The notes under the pieces were generated by a model that worked only from the letters and a program-made list of their open reading frames with translations, ran no database searches and had not been told where the DNA came from. From Geobacteraceae bacterium GWC2_53_11 (lineage in GTDB: Bacteria; Desulfobacterota; Desulfuromonadia; Geobacterales; Pseudopelobacteraceae), in assembly GCA_001802645.1 (NCBI GenBank), contig MGZJ01000070.1, positions 1 through 49,833 of the forward strand: a stretch of DNA of 49,833 bases, given 5' to 3'. Below are positions 34,185 to 42,381 of the stretch, piece by piece (position 1 is the first letter of the stretch; the number at the start of each line of letters is the position of its first letter). The position numbers and the translations under genes are program-made.

Positions 34185-34877
34185 ATGATCCAACTGCATA
34201 ACGTATCTCTGGCCTACCAGCAGGATGCATCGGCGCTGAATAACATTACCCTTAAAATCGCCAAGGGAGAATTTGTCTTTCTGACCGGGCCGTCCGGTGC
34301 GGGCAAAACTTCCTTGTTGCGTCTTCTGTATGGCGCGCTCACGCCGAATCGCGGCCAGGTTCTGATTGATGGGCAGAATGTTACCCGTATGACTCCTTCC
34401 CAGATTCCGCTGCTGCGCCGTTCAGTCGGAGTCGTTTTTCAGGATTTCAAGCTGCTGCAGAATCGCACCGTTTTTGAAAATGTTGCCATCACTCTGGAGG
34501 TGTTGGGGTGGGGCAGGGCGGATATCGGCAAGAAGACCATGCATATTCTCAAGCAGATGGGCATTGAATCAAAATATAATCTTATAACCCAGCGCCTTTC
34601 AGGTGGGGAACAGCAGCGTGTGGCTCTGGCCCGTGCACTGGTGAATGATCCGAAAATCCTGCTGGCTGACGAGCCGACCGGCAACCTTGACGATGCCAAC
34701 AAAAACCAGATACTCAACATCTTTAAAGAAGCAAACATTCGTGGCACTACGGTGGTCGTTGCAACTCACGACCGTCGCCTCATTGAGCAGAGTCATAAGC
34801 GTCTCGTTACATTGAACAAAGGGGAAATCGTTGAACAAGTGGAAAAAACAACAACCGGCGACGATCAAGCCCTATAA
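34185..34877 (+). CDS. ftsE: Cell-division ABC transporter ATPase FtsE
   Basis: 230 residues from the ATG at 34185. Walker A is GPSGAGKTS, the Q-loop VFQDFKLL is intact, the ABC signature is [16 protein letters not shown] and Walker B with D-loop is [12 protein letters not shown]. FtsE energises FtsX to turn on periplasmic murein hydrolases through EnvC or similar proteins. The gene is 4 bases downstream of the pseudopilin gene with no terminator or visible promoter between, so it appears to be part of the same transcript. The ftsX start lies inside its last 47 bases. Confidence 0.95.
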   Translation: MIQLHNVSLAYQQDASALNNITLKIAKGEFVFLTGPSGAGKTSLLRLLYGALTPNRGQVLIDGQNVTRMTPSQIPLLRRSVGVVFQDFKLLQNRTVFENVAITLEVLGWGRADIGKKTMHILKQMGIESKYNLITQRLSGGEQQRVALARALVNDPKILLADEPTGNLDDANKNQILNIFKEANIRGTTVVVATHDRRLIEQSHKRLVTLNKGEIVEQVEKTTTGDDQAL

Positions 34878-35799
34878 GCGTCCTACTCTTTCAGGTGACG
34901 GTTTTGGCGGCAGGGCGGGATTTTTTCTTTCCCGTGCTCTCACCAATATTCGTCAAAACGTCTTTGTAAATGTCGTTACCATAGGGACCATTACGCTTGC
35001 TCTGCTGATCGTATCGTTATTCATGCTCATTTTTGTGAATCTTGAGAGTGCCGCAGAGAACTGGAGCGAACGGGTTCAGGTAACGGTATACTTTGACAGG
35101 GAGTTGGCCGGTCCGGAGCAGGTTTCATTTCGTGAGAAAATCTCCGCGTTATCTGGAGTTTCCCGTGTCAGCTATGTAAACCGTGAAGAAGCCCTCAAGC
35201 GCTTCAAGAGCCGTCTGAAGGGGCAGGAAACACTTCTGGAGGGTGTCCGTCCTGAAGTGCTCCCGACCTCGTTTGAGATAGCATTGAAGCGTACCCACCG
35301 TGACACGGTTTCTGTTGAAAACTTTGTTAAGGTCTTGAAACGAATCCCGGGGATAACGGAAGTCCAGTATGGTGAGGAATGGGTGCGCCGCTTCAACTCA
35401 TTCCTGAATTTCATGCGCCTTCTTGGGGCGCTGCTGGGTGGCTTTCTGGTGATTGCGGTAATCTTTATCGTTTCAAATACCATAAAGCTGACTATTTACT
35501 CCCGTCGTGACGAACTGGAAGTTATGTCTCTGGTCGGTGCGACCCGGTTTTTCATCAAGGCTCCGTTCCTTTTGGAAGGATTGATTCAGGGGACGGCCGG
35601 CTCAGTTCTTTCAGTCACGCTTCTCTTTGGTCTGTATGAAGCATTCCTGCATAATGCGGGTAGTTTTCTTACCTTTAATCCCACCACATCGGGCTTGAAC
35701 TTTCTCCCGGTGGAATATATTGCCGGGTTGCTGCTTGCGGGTGCTCTGCTTGGTTTTATCGGAAGCCTGACATCGTTAAAGCGCTTTATTACCGTATAA
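34831..35799 (+). CDS. ftsX: Cell-division ABC transporter permease FtsX
   Basis: 322 residues. The TTG start at 34831 is inside ftsE (47-base overlap). It is chosen because AAAGGGGAAATCG precedes it and no ATG or GTG occurs in frame before the first helix. A charged cytosolic N-terminus leads to TM1 (about 45-68), then a large periplasmic loop (about 70-195, including VYFDRELAGPEQ and the partner-binding region) and three more helices (about 205-230, 255-280, 295-315). This is the normal FtsX layout. FtsX transmits ATP-driven changes to a periplasmic murein-hydrolase activator, probably the EnvC-like protein encoded next. Confidence 0.93.
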   Translation: MNKWKKQQPATIKPYKRPTLSGDGFGGRAGFFLSRALTNIRQNVFVNVVTIGTITLALLIVSLFMLIFVNLESAAENWSERVQVTVYFDRELAGPEQVSFREKISALSGVSRVSYVNREEALKRFKSRLKGQETLLEGVRPEVLPTSFEIALKRTHRDTVSVENFVKVLKRIPGITEVQYGEEWVRRFNSFLNFMRLLGALLGGFLVIAVIFIVSNTIKLTIYSRRDELEVMSLVGATRFFIKAPFLLEGLIQGTAGSVLSVTLLFGLYEAFLHNAGSFLTFNPTTSGLNFLPVEYIAGLLLAGALLGFIGSLTSLKRFITV

Positions 35800-35802
35800 T
35801 TG

Positions 35803-36987
35803 ATGAAACGTCCGCTTGCGATAGCAGCTTTGCTGATGATTTCCGCTTCTCTTGCCGTGGCACAAAACCCCAAAGACGAGCTGAGTGGTGTTAAGCGCGA
35901 AATAAAAGCTCAAAAACAGCTCATCACCAAGACCCGTAAAGTTGAGGCCGTTGTATCGACCGAGCTGAAGGAAATCCTTCGCAATCTTGATCAGAAAGAA
36001 GCCGACCTTGGACGTATGAACAGGGATCTTCAGGGTGTTGAAACGAATCTTGACCGGACCGGCCGTGAAATTCAGAAGGTTACTGAAGAAGCAAATCGCA
36101 AGCGTAGTGAAATTGAACGGCGTCTGGCGTCGTTGTACAAGGCGGGTGAGCTTGGCGCACTACGCATGTTCTTTTCAGCAGAATCCTTTCCGCAGCTGGC
36201 CGAAAATATACGCTACATGAAATCCATCCTTGAAAACGACAAGCGGATTTTCGATGAATACAACCAGAAGATCGATCAACTGAAATCACTGAAAACCGAT
36301 CTAGAGCGTGATGCCGCAAAAAAAACGCGCATCGTAAGCAATATTGAACAAAAGAAGCGTGAGATTGAAGAAGAGAAAAGCAAAAAGGCACAGTATCTCG
36401 GGAAAGTGCGGCAGGACCGAAAAAGTTATGAGGCTTCTCTGAAGGAATTGCAGGCCAATGCTTCCCGGTTGCAGACAATGATAACCCGTCTGGATGCATT
36501 AAGCCGCCGTAAGCTCTCTTCCCGCCATGAAAAACCGGGGGCCAAACAGAAACCGTTAGCTGAATTGCCTCCGGTTCCGGATCGTGGCTTTGCCTCGCAA
36601 AAAGGACGGATGGCACTGCCGGTACGCGGTACTATCCTTGAATCGTACGGCAAACATAAACATCCTGAGTTCAATTCTTTTACTTTTAGCAAAGGGGTGT
36701 CGATTTCAGCGCCTTCCGGAGCTGAAATTAAGGCAGTTTACGAAGGCACGGTTATTTTTGCCGATTATTTCAAGGGATTTGGTAATATGATCATCGTTGA
36801 TCATGGCGGCGGTTATTTCAGCCTGTATGCCCATGCCTCACGATTGACAAAAAAAGTTGGCGCTGAAGTATCCCGCCATGAAACAATTGCTGCGGTAGGT
36901 GACGTTGATTCAAGTAAAGGGAGTATGCTGTATTTTGAAATCCGTCACCAGGGCAAACCGGTTGATCCTGCCGGATGGGTTCGTTAA
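35803..36987 (+). CDS. envC: EnvC-like murein hydrolase activator (degenerate LytM domain)
   Basis: 394 residues with a signal peptide (cleavage after AVAQ). A long coiled coil fills about 25-230, which in EnvC binds the FtsX periplasmic loop. The C-terminal LytM/M23 domain (about 265-390) has DHGGGYFSLYAHASRLTK, but the zinc ligands are lost. The usual HxH pair is replaced in SMLYFEIR, as in E. coli EnvC (LYFEIR), and the first His/Asp site reads FSKGVSIS. It is therefore expected to activate an amidase and not cleave peptidoglycan itself. Position right after ftsEX is the usual arrangement. The ATG at 35803 is preferred over an adjacent TTG. Confidence 0.9.
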   Translation: MKRPLAIAALLMISASLAVAQNPKDELSGVKREIKAQKQLITKTRKVEAVVSTELKEILRNLDQKEADLGRMNRDLQGVETNLDRTGREIQKVTEEANRKRSEIERRLASLYKAGELGALRMFFSAESFPQLAENIRYMKSILENDKRIFDEYNQKIDQLKSLKTDLERDAAKKTRIVSNIEQKKREIEEEKSKKAQYLGKVRQDRKSYEASLKELQANASRLQTMITRLDALSRRKLSSRHEKPGAKQKPLAELPPVPDRGFASQKGRMALPVRGTILESYGKHKHPEFNSFTFSKGVSISAPSGAEIKAVYEGTVIFADYFKGFGNMIIVDHGGGYFSLYAHASRLTKKVGAEVSRHETIAAVGDVDSSKGSMLYFEIRHQGKPVDPAGWVR

Positions 36988-37029
36988 CACATCGCATTCA
37001 AGAAGCATCAATATATCTGGAGGAAACAA

Positions 37030-38403
37030 ATGAGTACACCAGGCAGCAAAAAAACACGGATGATAGTTGGCTTTGCAGTAATTGTAGCATTTCTGTCCAT
37101 CTTTATTATCAGTTCGCAACGCCATAGCTCTGCAGAGGCAAAAGGGAGCGATTACGAATCAATTGAGCTCTTTACCGATGTTATGTCGATTATAAAGAAA
37201 AGTTATGTTGAAGAGGTTGATACCAAAAAGCTGATCTACGGTGCCATCAACGGCATGCTTTCGTCGCTTGATCCCCATAGTTCGTTTATGCCGCCAGATA
37301 CCTATAAAGAGATGAAAATAGATACCAAAGGTGCTTTTGGTGGTTTGGGTATTGAAATTTCCATCAAGGACGGCGTACTGACGGTCATCTCACCTATTGA
37401 GGATACCCCTGCATTCAAAGCCGGAATCAAGGCCGGCGACATGATCCTCAAAATTGACGACAAATTCACCAAGGATCTGAATATCAATGATGCCGTCAAG
37501 CGTATGAGAGGCATCAAAGGAACCAAGGTCATTCTGACAATCATGCGCGAAGGATTCGACAAGCCGAAAGAGTTTCCGCTTGTTCGTGACATTATTCAGG
37601 TCAAGAGTGTTCGTTTCAGCTTGATGGATGGCGGCTACGGGTATGTTCGTATTGCCCAGTTCCAGGAGAAAACCGACGAAGACCTGACGAAAGCCTTGAA
37701 AGCTTTGAAAGAAGAAAACAAGGGCGAGCTTAAAGGCCTGGTTCTTGATATGCGTAATGATCCAGGCGGACTGCTTGAGCAGGCATTCAAGGTTGCCGAC
37801 CACTTTGTTCCTGAGGGACAAATGGTTGTCTATACGGAAGGACGTGAAAAAGACTCAAAGATGCAGTTTACCGCCAAAAAAGGCGGGAAAGAGCCCAATT
37901 ATCCGATTGTTGTTGTCATCAACGGCGGCAGCGCCAGTGCCTCCGAGATTGTTGCAGGAGCGCTTCAGGATCATAAGAGAGCAATCATTCTGGGTACCCA
38001 GAGTTTCGGTAAAGGGTCCGTGCAGACCATCATTCCTCTGTCGGATGACTCCGGCCTGCGTTTGACAACAGCCCGCTACTATACTCCGAAAGGACGCTCA
38101 ATTCAGGCAAAAGGGATAACACCTGATATTACGGTCGAAGCTGTTGAACTTCCGAAAACGGCCGGCAAAAAAGATGCCCTTCATCTTCGTGAAAAGGATC
38201 TTGAAAATCATTTTGAAGGCGAAGATAAAGCAAAAAATACGGATGCCAAAAAAGACGAGAAGAAGAATGAGAACAAGGATGAAAAATCGGAAAAAGTTCC
38301 ACAGAAACTTGAAGAAATGCTGAAAAGTGATTACCAGGTATTGCGTGCTCTTGACCTGCTTAAAGGGTGGGAGTTGATCAAATCAATGGGTAATGAAAAG
38401 TAA
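37030..38403 (+). CDS. ctpA: Carboxyl-terminal processing protease CtpA (S41 family)
   Basis: 457 residues behind GGAGGAAACAA. An N-terminal membrane anchor or signal (about 12-29) is followed by a PDZ domain (about 100-175, FGGLGIEISIKDGVLTV) and the S41 core. The Ser/Lys dyad is in NGGSASASEI (likely Ser303) and SFGKGSVQ (Lys328). After residue 365 comes a highly charged Lys/Glu/Asp/Asn-rich insert (KAKNTDAKKDEKKNENKDEK), then a helical tail. CtpA enzymes cut C-termini of periplasmic proteins, often peptidoglycan hydrolases. The link to EnvC and YibQ-like genes is common in proteobacteria. Confidence 0.94.
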   Translation: MSTPGSKKTRMIVGFAVIVAFLSIFIISSQRHSSAEAKGSDYESIELFTDVMSIIKKSYVEEVDTKKLIYGAINGMLSSLDPHSSFMPPDTYKEMKIDTKGAFGGLGIEISIKDGVLTVISPIEDTPAFKAGIKAGDMILKIDDKFTKDLNINDAVKRMRGIKGTKVILTIMREGFDKPKEFPLVRDIIQVKSVRFSLMDGGYGYVRIAQFQEKTDEDLTKALKALKEENKGELKGLVLDMRNDPGGLLEQAFKVADHFVPEGQMVVYTEGREKDSKMQFTAKKGGKEPNYPIVVVINGGSASASEIVAGALQDHKRAIILGTQSFGKGSVQTIIPLSDDSGLRLTTARYYTPKGRSIQAKGITPDITVEAVELPKTAGKKDALHLREKDLENHFEGEDKAKNTDAKKDEKKNENKDEKSEKVPQKLEEMLKSDYQVLRALDLLKGWELIKSMGNEK

Positions 38404-38432
38404 TACTATCCGTGTACCAAAGGGATTACACC

Positions 38433-39788
38433 ATGGGTAAACTTCGCATAATTCTGATACTGCTGATGGTAACAGTTCTGGTCGCCGCCTCTGATTTCTG
38501 CGAGGCGGCAGCACCAATCACACTTGATGCACCGCTTGGTGCAACAGTTTATTCAGTTAAAGCCACTGATTTACCAGATGCTTCTGGAGTCGATCTGACG
38601 ATTACCTATGATGCAGCAGCACTTGGAGCACCTCAGGTAAAACCTGGAGGCCGCACGTCTTCAGCTATGATGGAAATGAATGCTGGAACTCCAGGTTTGA
38701 TCAGGATCGTATTTATTACAGGTACTGTAATTAATGGGACGGGGGAGCTGGCATCGATTTCCTTTACCAAAAAAGGAATTGTTACAAAACAGGCAACATT
38801 ATCGGCCTTTGCATACAGCGCTACCGGTTCTCAGCTTGCAGTACAGTCTATTATAAATTCCCAGCCGAACCCGGACAAGGATGCAACAACTGACTTGCCT
38901 GCAAAGAACAATAATGTTTCCGGTTCTGACAAGCCAGGTGGTGGAGCAGTTACAGGCAGCATGGGAAATGTGTATTCTACGACCCAGATCTCGTCAGCTT
39001 CAGGCTCTGTGACACCGCCTCAGGAGTTTGGTACTACCGGTGCTATGCTGCGGGATGATTCACGTCGTGAAACGGTGCGTGAAGAAAGCGGCAGTTCCTA
39101 CGTTGCGGCTGCTTCACCGGTAGAAACGAAAACCAGCTCTACACCGGCACAAACTCCACCAGTTTCATCCGGAGCAACAGCGTCTGCCGCAACGGGCAAA
39201 GCAGCCAGTTTAAAATCACAATCGATTCAGAGCGTGCTTGACCGCTTCCGTACGTACAAAGATGTTCGCTCGTTAAAGCAGTTTTCAGCTCTGTTTGACG
39301 TATCTTCCCTGCGTGCTGCCGGAATAGTTCAGTCACCGGCGATTGTTGTGTCGGACGGGAAGTCACGGGTGACAATCTCCATCGACCTTGGCAAGGTAAC
39401 AGACACTCCCAGCTTCTCTCTCAAAGGTGCAAACCAGAAATCTCTCCGAAGAGTATCCGATAAAAAGTGGGAACTTGAAGCACTTCCCCAGAAAGGAAAG
39501 TCGGACATCCGTCTTTCTATTCTTCTGAAGGGCGAGCACATTGAAATCCCGCTGGTTGTCATTCCGCCGCTCGGTCAGGCGTACGCCCGTGAGTTTGATG
39601 CTTTTACTGCAACCACGCTGGATGCGCAGCTGGCGAAACCACTGAAAAACAATAAACCGGCTTATGACCTGAATTCCGACAAAAGGCAGGATTATATCGA
39701 TGATTTTATTCTTGTCGGACATTGGCTGTTGAAACAACAGCATGGTGTAAAGGGAGTCGTTACAAAACCGGCTGCTATTCGTAAGTAA
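38433..39788 (+). CDS. Secreted protein with N-terminal cohesin-like domain and a C-terminal dockerin-like EF loop
   Basis: 451 residues from the ATG with AAAGGG upstream. A signal peptide ends near CEAA. Residues about 28-145 look like a cohesin-type beta-sandwich (GATVYSVKATDLPDASGVDLTITYDAAALG, given in part: VDLTITYDAAAL; then IRIVFITGTVINGTGELASI). A low-complexity Ser/Thr/Gly/Pro region spans about 155-265. A helical and then beta-rich part (265-405) contains SIQSVLDRFRTYKDVRSLKQ. Near the end, DLNSDKRQDYIDDFILVGHW (412-431) matches one calcium loop-helix of a dockerin repeat (Asp1, Asn3, Asp5, Asp12). The function is unknown. It lies between ctpA and the yibQ-like gene and ends overlapping the latter (TAATG). 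Confidence 0.75.
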   Translation: MGKLRIILILLMVTVLVAASDFCEAAAPITLDAPLGATVYSVKATDLPDASGVDLTITYDAAALGAPQVKPGGRTSSAMMEMNAGTPGLIRIVFITGTVINGTGELASISFTKKGIVTKQATLSAFAYSATGSQLAVQSIINSQPNPDKDATTDLPAKNNNVSGSDKPGGGAVTGSMGNVYSTTQISSASGSVTPPQEFGTTGAMLRDDSRRETVREESGSSYVAAASPVETKTSSTPAQTPPVSSGATASAATGKAASLKSQSIQSVLDRFRTYKDVRSLKQFSALFDVSSLRAAGIVQSPAIVVSDGKSRVTISIDLGKVTDTPSFSLKGANQKSLRRVSDKKWELEALPQKGKSDIRLSILLKGEHIEIPLVVIPPLGQAYAREFDAFTATTLDAQLAKPLKNNKPAYDLNSDKRQDYIDDFILVGHWLLKQQHGVKGVVTKPAAIRK

Positions 39789-40759
39789 TGGCAGTTCCCC
39801 CCCGAAACAGATCCCGAAAGAAGTCGTCCGGCTCCCGTGTCGCTGCACTGGCGATTGTTATCCTGATCATTGGAGCAATCGCCGGTTATTTTCTGCTTTC
39901 ACCCTCTCAAAAGTCGCCCGTAATACCGCAAAAGCCCGCTGTTGTGCACGTCCCGTCCCGGCCTTCGCCCGTCTCGCCACCAAGGTCATCTGTTACTGTA
40001 CCCGCTGCCGTCGCTCCTTCTTCACCCAGGGAACAGAGTGGTTCACCTTCGTTAACAGCCATTCCTGAAACCGAAAAAGCAGGTAGTGTGCGCGGCCCGG
40101 TGCGATTGGCAATAATAATCGATGATATGGGGGGCAGTCTCTCCGAAGCCCGTTCGCTTGCAGCGATCAATGTTCCGCTGACGTTTGCGATTATTCCGGA
40201 TTTGCGCTCTGACAGGGATGTTGCGGCGTTCGCAGCGGCACATAAAATAGAAACGATGATTCATGTCCCCATGCAGTCAAAAGGGTGGCCCGCCCGCCGT
40301 CTTGAGGCAAATGGACTTCTCGTGGGAATGGATGGCGAAGAGATACAGGAGAGGGTTTCCGCGTTTGTCCTGAAGTTTCCGGGGGCGGCCGGGGTTAATA
40401 ATCATATGGGGTCGGAGTTTACCGAGCAGGAGGAGCAGATGATGGCCGTGCTTCAGACCCTGAAGAAGAACAATCTGTTTTTTATCGACAGCGTAACGTC
40501 ACCGGCAAGTAAAGGACTCAAGATAGCACAGAAGCTTGGCATCAGATCGGCCCGGCGTAATGTGTTCCTTGATAACGAACAGGAGCGAGGCTATATTCTG
40601 GGGCAACTCAATCAAGCCGTCCAACTGGCCCGGAAAAACGGTTCAGCGATTGCAATATGCCATCCTCATCCGGCTACCATTGCCTCTCTAGCGGCGGCAC
40701 TGCCCGGACTTGCCGGGAAGGGTGTGCAGCTGGTTCCGGTATCACAACTGGTCAAATAG
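39788..40759 (+). CDS. Divergent polysaccharide deacetylase family protein (YibQ/DUF610)
   Basis: 323 residues. One N-terminal membrane helix (about 17-38) is followed by a Pro/Ser-rich periplasmic linker (about 45-95) and a NodB-like barrel: RLAIIIDDMGGSLSEARSLA (given in part: LAIIIDDMGG), LTFAIIPDL, ETMIHVPMQSKGWP, GVNNHMGSEFTE, FFIDSVTSPASKG and AICHPHPAT. These are the divergent deacetylase motifs. Members are often next to envC and ctpA and are thought to act on peptidoglycan or other envelope glycans, though enzymatic activity is not well established. Its 3' end overlaps the convergent ParA-like gene by 8 bases. It is the last gene of the 16-gene run. Confidence 0.9.
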   Translation: MAVPPRNRSRKKSSGSRVAALAIVILIIGAIAGYFLLSPSQKSPVIPQKPAVVHVPSRPSPVSPPRSSVTVPAAVAPSSPREQSGSPSLTAIPETEKAGSVRGPVRLAIIIDDMGGSLSEARSLAAINVPLTFAIIPDLRSDRDVAAFAAAHKIETMIHVPMQSKGWPARRLEANGLLVGMDGEEIQERVSAFVLKFPGAAGVNNHMGSEFTEQEEQMMAVLQTLKKNNLFFIDSVTSPASKGLKIAQKLGIRSARRNVFLDNEQERGYILGQLNQAVQLARKNGSAIAICHPHPATIASLAAALPGLAGKGVQLVPVSQLVK

Positions 40760-42155
40760 ACTGTCTCACCTCTTCGGCAAAATGTTTCTGTAGCCGGTGA
40801 ATAGCTTTATACGATTCTTCGTGCAAAACTGTTTCGGGGTTGGCCGGATCGACCGGATATACCGACAGCCAGCTTTCTTTCCGTAAGGTACCTTCAAATC
40901 CCGCCAATGCCTCGTTCAGCAATAAATACAGACGGTCATGCAGGCCGTTAAAGATTCCGGCATCAAATCCAGGCATTTCAACATTCTTCTGTAGCAGCTG
41001 CTCTCCCGACATATTGAACTGGCGGTAGTCCAGCCGGCATTCACTAGAACCTATTCGCGGCAACAGAAGTGATACGGCTCTGGTCGCTTTGTCGGCAACA
41101 AGTGCCCGGGCTGAGCCGAATGCCGGGTCGTTTTCTTCCATGCCATAAAGGGTGGAGCAGAGCATGCTGCTGACGCAATTGCCATGAAGAAACCCGCGTG
41201 CGGAACGATCAGATGTTTCAAAATAGAAACTACGGTCATCCGGGGCTTCAGCCAGTACCGCACCGCAGATCAGACAGCGTTCCGCCAGACCTTCCAGCCG
41301 GGCCAGGTATGATTCCTTTTTATGGGCTTCTTTTTCAAGCAGCCAGGTGTGATACAGGCATGCCCTGGTTTCTTTTGTCGCATCAACACTTCGTAACAAG
41401 TCGCGGGTAATCTCCATGAACTGGCCATGCACTTCAGTGCCGCGGGCATGAGTCAGGATAGGATAGATTTTACCGTCAGGATTGGTGTTGAGACTTTCAA
41501 CCTTCGGGCTTTTTGAGATGTACGAATCCAGGCAGCGATACCCGCGATTGACGGCAATGGCGCGCAGCAGGGTTTTCTGGTCCTTGAAGATCCCCTCAAA
41601 CTTGATGCGCTCATCGATCAGGCAGGGGAGCAGTGCCAGCGATTTTTTGTCGATGCCGCGCTGGTCGAACAGGGCAAAAATGTTTTTACAGTTTTCAAGA
41701 CTAGGGAGATCCTTGACCGGAATAAGAACCCGGTCTGCAGCGTACAGGGCATTCTGGGTCAGGATATTCAGGTCCGGTCGCGTATCGATGATGACGATTC
41801 CGGAGATGCCTGACTCGGCCAGCATCTTTGTCAAGGTCATTGGCCCCTTGAAGCGTTCATGGATATCGCCCAGTTCGGTTGAAGAACGAATAAAGCCTAC
41901 GCCATATTGACCCGTTTCTACGACCTCGCCGGCTTTAGCTCCCATCAGCAAGGCATGGACATCATGAGAGTCGTCGGTCCGTTTTTGAAGTTCGAACATC
42001 TTGTCGATGGTGAAGTGATTGTCGAAAGAAAAGATAGTTACGGGCAGATCCTCATGCATCGCTTTAAGATAAATTGCCAGATTGGTTGCGAGCGTTGTTT
42101 TACCGACGCCGCCTTTTTCTGAAGAAATTGTTATGGTATAGGGATATGCGTGCAT
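40752..42155 (-). CDS. ParA-like ATPase with C-terminal CCHC zinc-finger-like extension
   Basis: 467 residues. The N-terminal 260 residues are a ParA/MinD-type ATPase: deviant Walker A SSEKGGVGKTT (11-21, with signature Lys14 and Lys19) and switch motif IIDTRPDL (about 122-129). The C-terminal 200 residues are not part of the ParA fold. They contain Cys294-x2-Cys297 (RCLICG) and His324-x2-Cys327 (LHGNC), which could bind zinc, followed by a helical region. No ParB gene or parS-like site is next to it, so chromosome partitioning is unlikely. ParA relatives also position chemoreceptor arrays, pili and other machines. It converges on the deacetylase gene and diverges from the M24 peptidase gene. 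Confidence 0.85.
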   Translation of the reverse strand: MHAYPYTITISSEKGGVGKTTLATNLAIYLKAMHEDLPVTIFSFDNHFTIDKMFELQKRTDDSHDVHALLMGAKAGEVVETGQYGVGFIRSSTELGDIHERFKGPMTLTKMLAESGISGIVIIDTRPDLNILTQNALYAADRVLIPVKDLPSLENCKNIFALFDQRGIDKKSLALLPCLIDERIKFEGIFKDQKTLLRAIAVNRGYRCLDSYISKSPKVESLNTNPDGKIYPILTHARGTEVHGQFMEITRDLLRSVDATKETRACLYHTWLLEKEAHKKESYLARLEGLAERCLICGAVLAEAPDDRSFYFETSDRSARGFLHGNCVSSMLCSTLYGMEENDPAFGSARALVADKATRAVSLLLPRIGSSECRLDYRQFNMSGEQLLQKNVEMPGFDAGIFNGLHDRLYLLLNEALAGFEGTLRKESWLSVYPVDPANPETVLHEESYKAIHRLQKHFAEEVRQSI

Positions 42156-42285
42156 AAAATGGGGTTCCGTTGTTGAAAAGTGAAATTAGATCTGTCTGAA
42201 GCAGGTTGATGATAGTAGTCAATTTGCTGCGGTCGGTCAACCGTTAGCTGGATTTGCCTTGAAATTGCTGAAGTGAGAGCTTTGC

Positions 42286-42313
42286 TTGCATCCTGCTTCT
42301 GTTTGATTATAAT
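42286..42313 (+). promoter_or_regulatory. Candidate sigma-70 promoter of the M24 peptidase gene
   Basis: TTGCAT (42286-42291), a 16-base spacer and a perfect TATAAT (42308-42313), about 67 bases before the start codon at 42380. This leaves a leader of roughly 60 bases with two small inverted repeats. Confidence 0.5.
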
Positions 42314-42327
42314 CTCCGCGTTCCTGA

Positions 42328-42381
42328 TTGCCACATGTCTCGTGGCAAAAATATTATATTTTGAAGATGAGGAGTCCTCAT
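42328..42381 (+). promoter_or_regulatory. 5' leader hairpin and palindromic ribosome-binding site of the M24 peptidase gene
   Basis: A 7-bp inverted repeat TTGCCAC/GTGGCAA (42328-42334 and 42342-42348) is followed by an AT-rich stretch. The sequence ATGAGGAGTCCTCAT (42367-42381) is a perfect palindrome around one base. It contains both the GAGGAG ribosome site and the AT of the start codon, so it could fold and limit initiation, or be bound by a dimeric protein. Confidence 0.4.
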
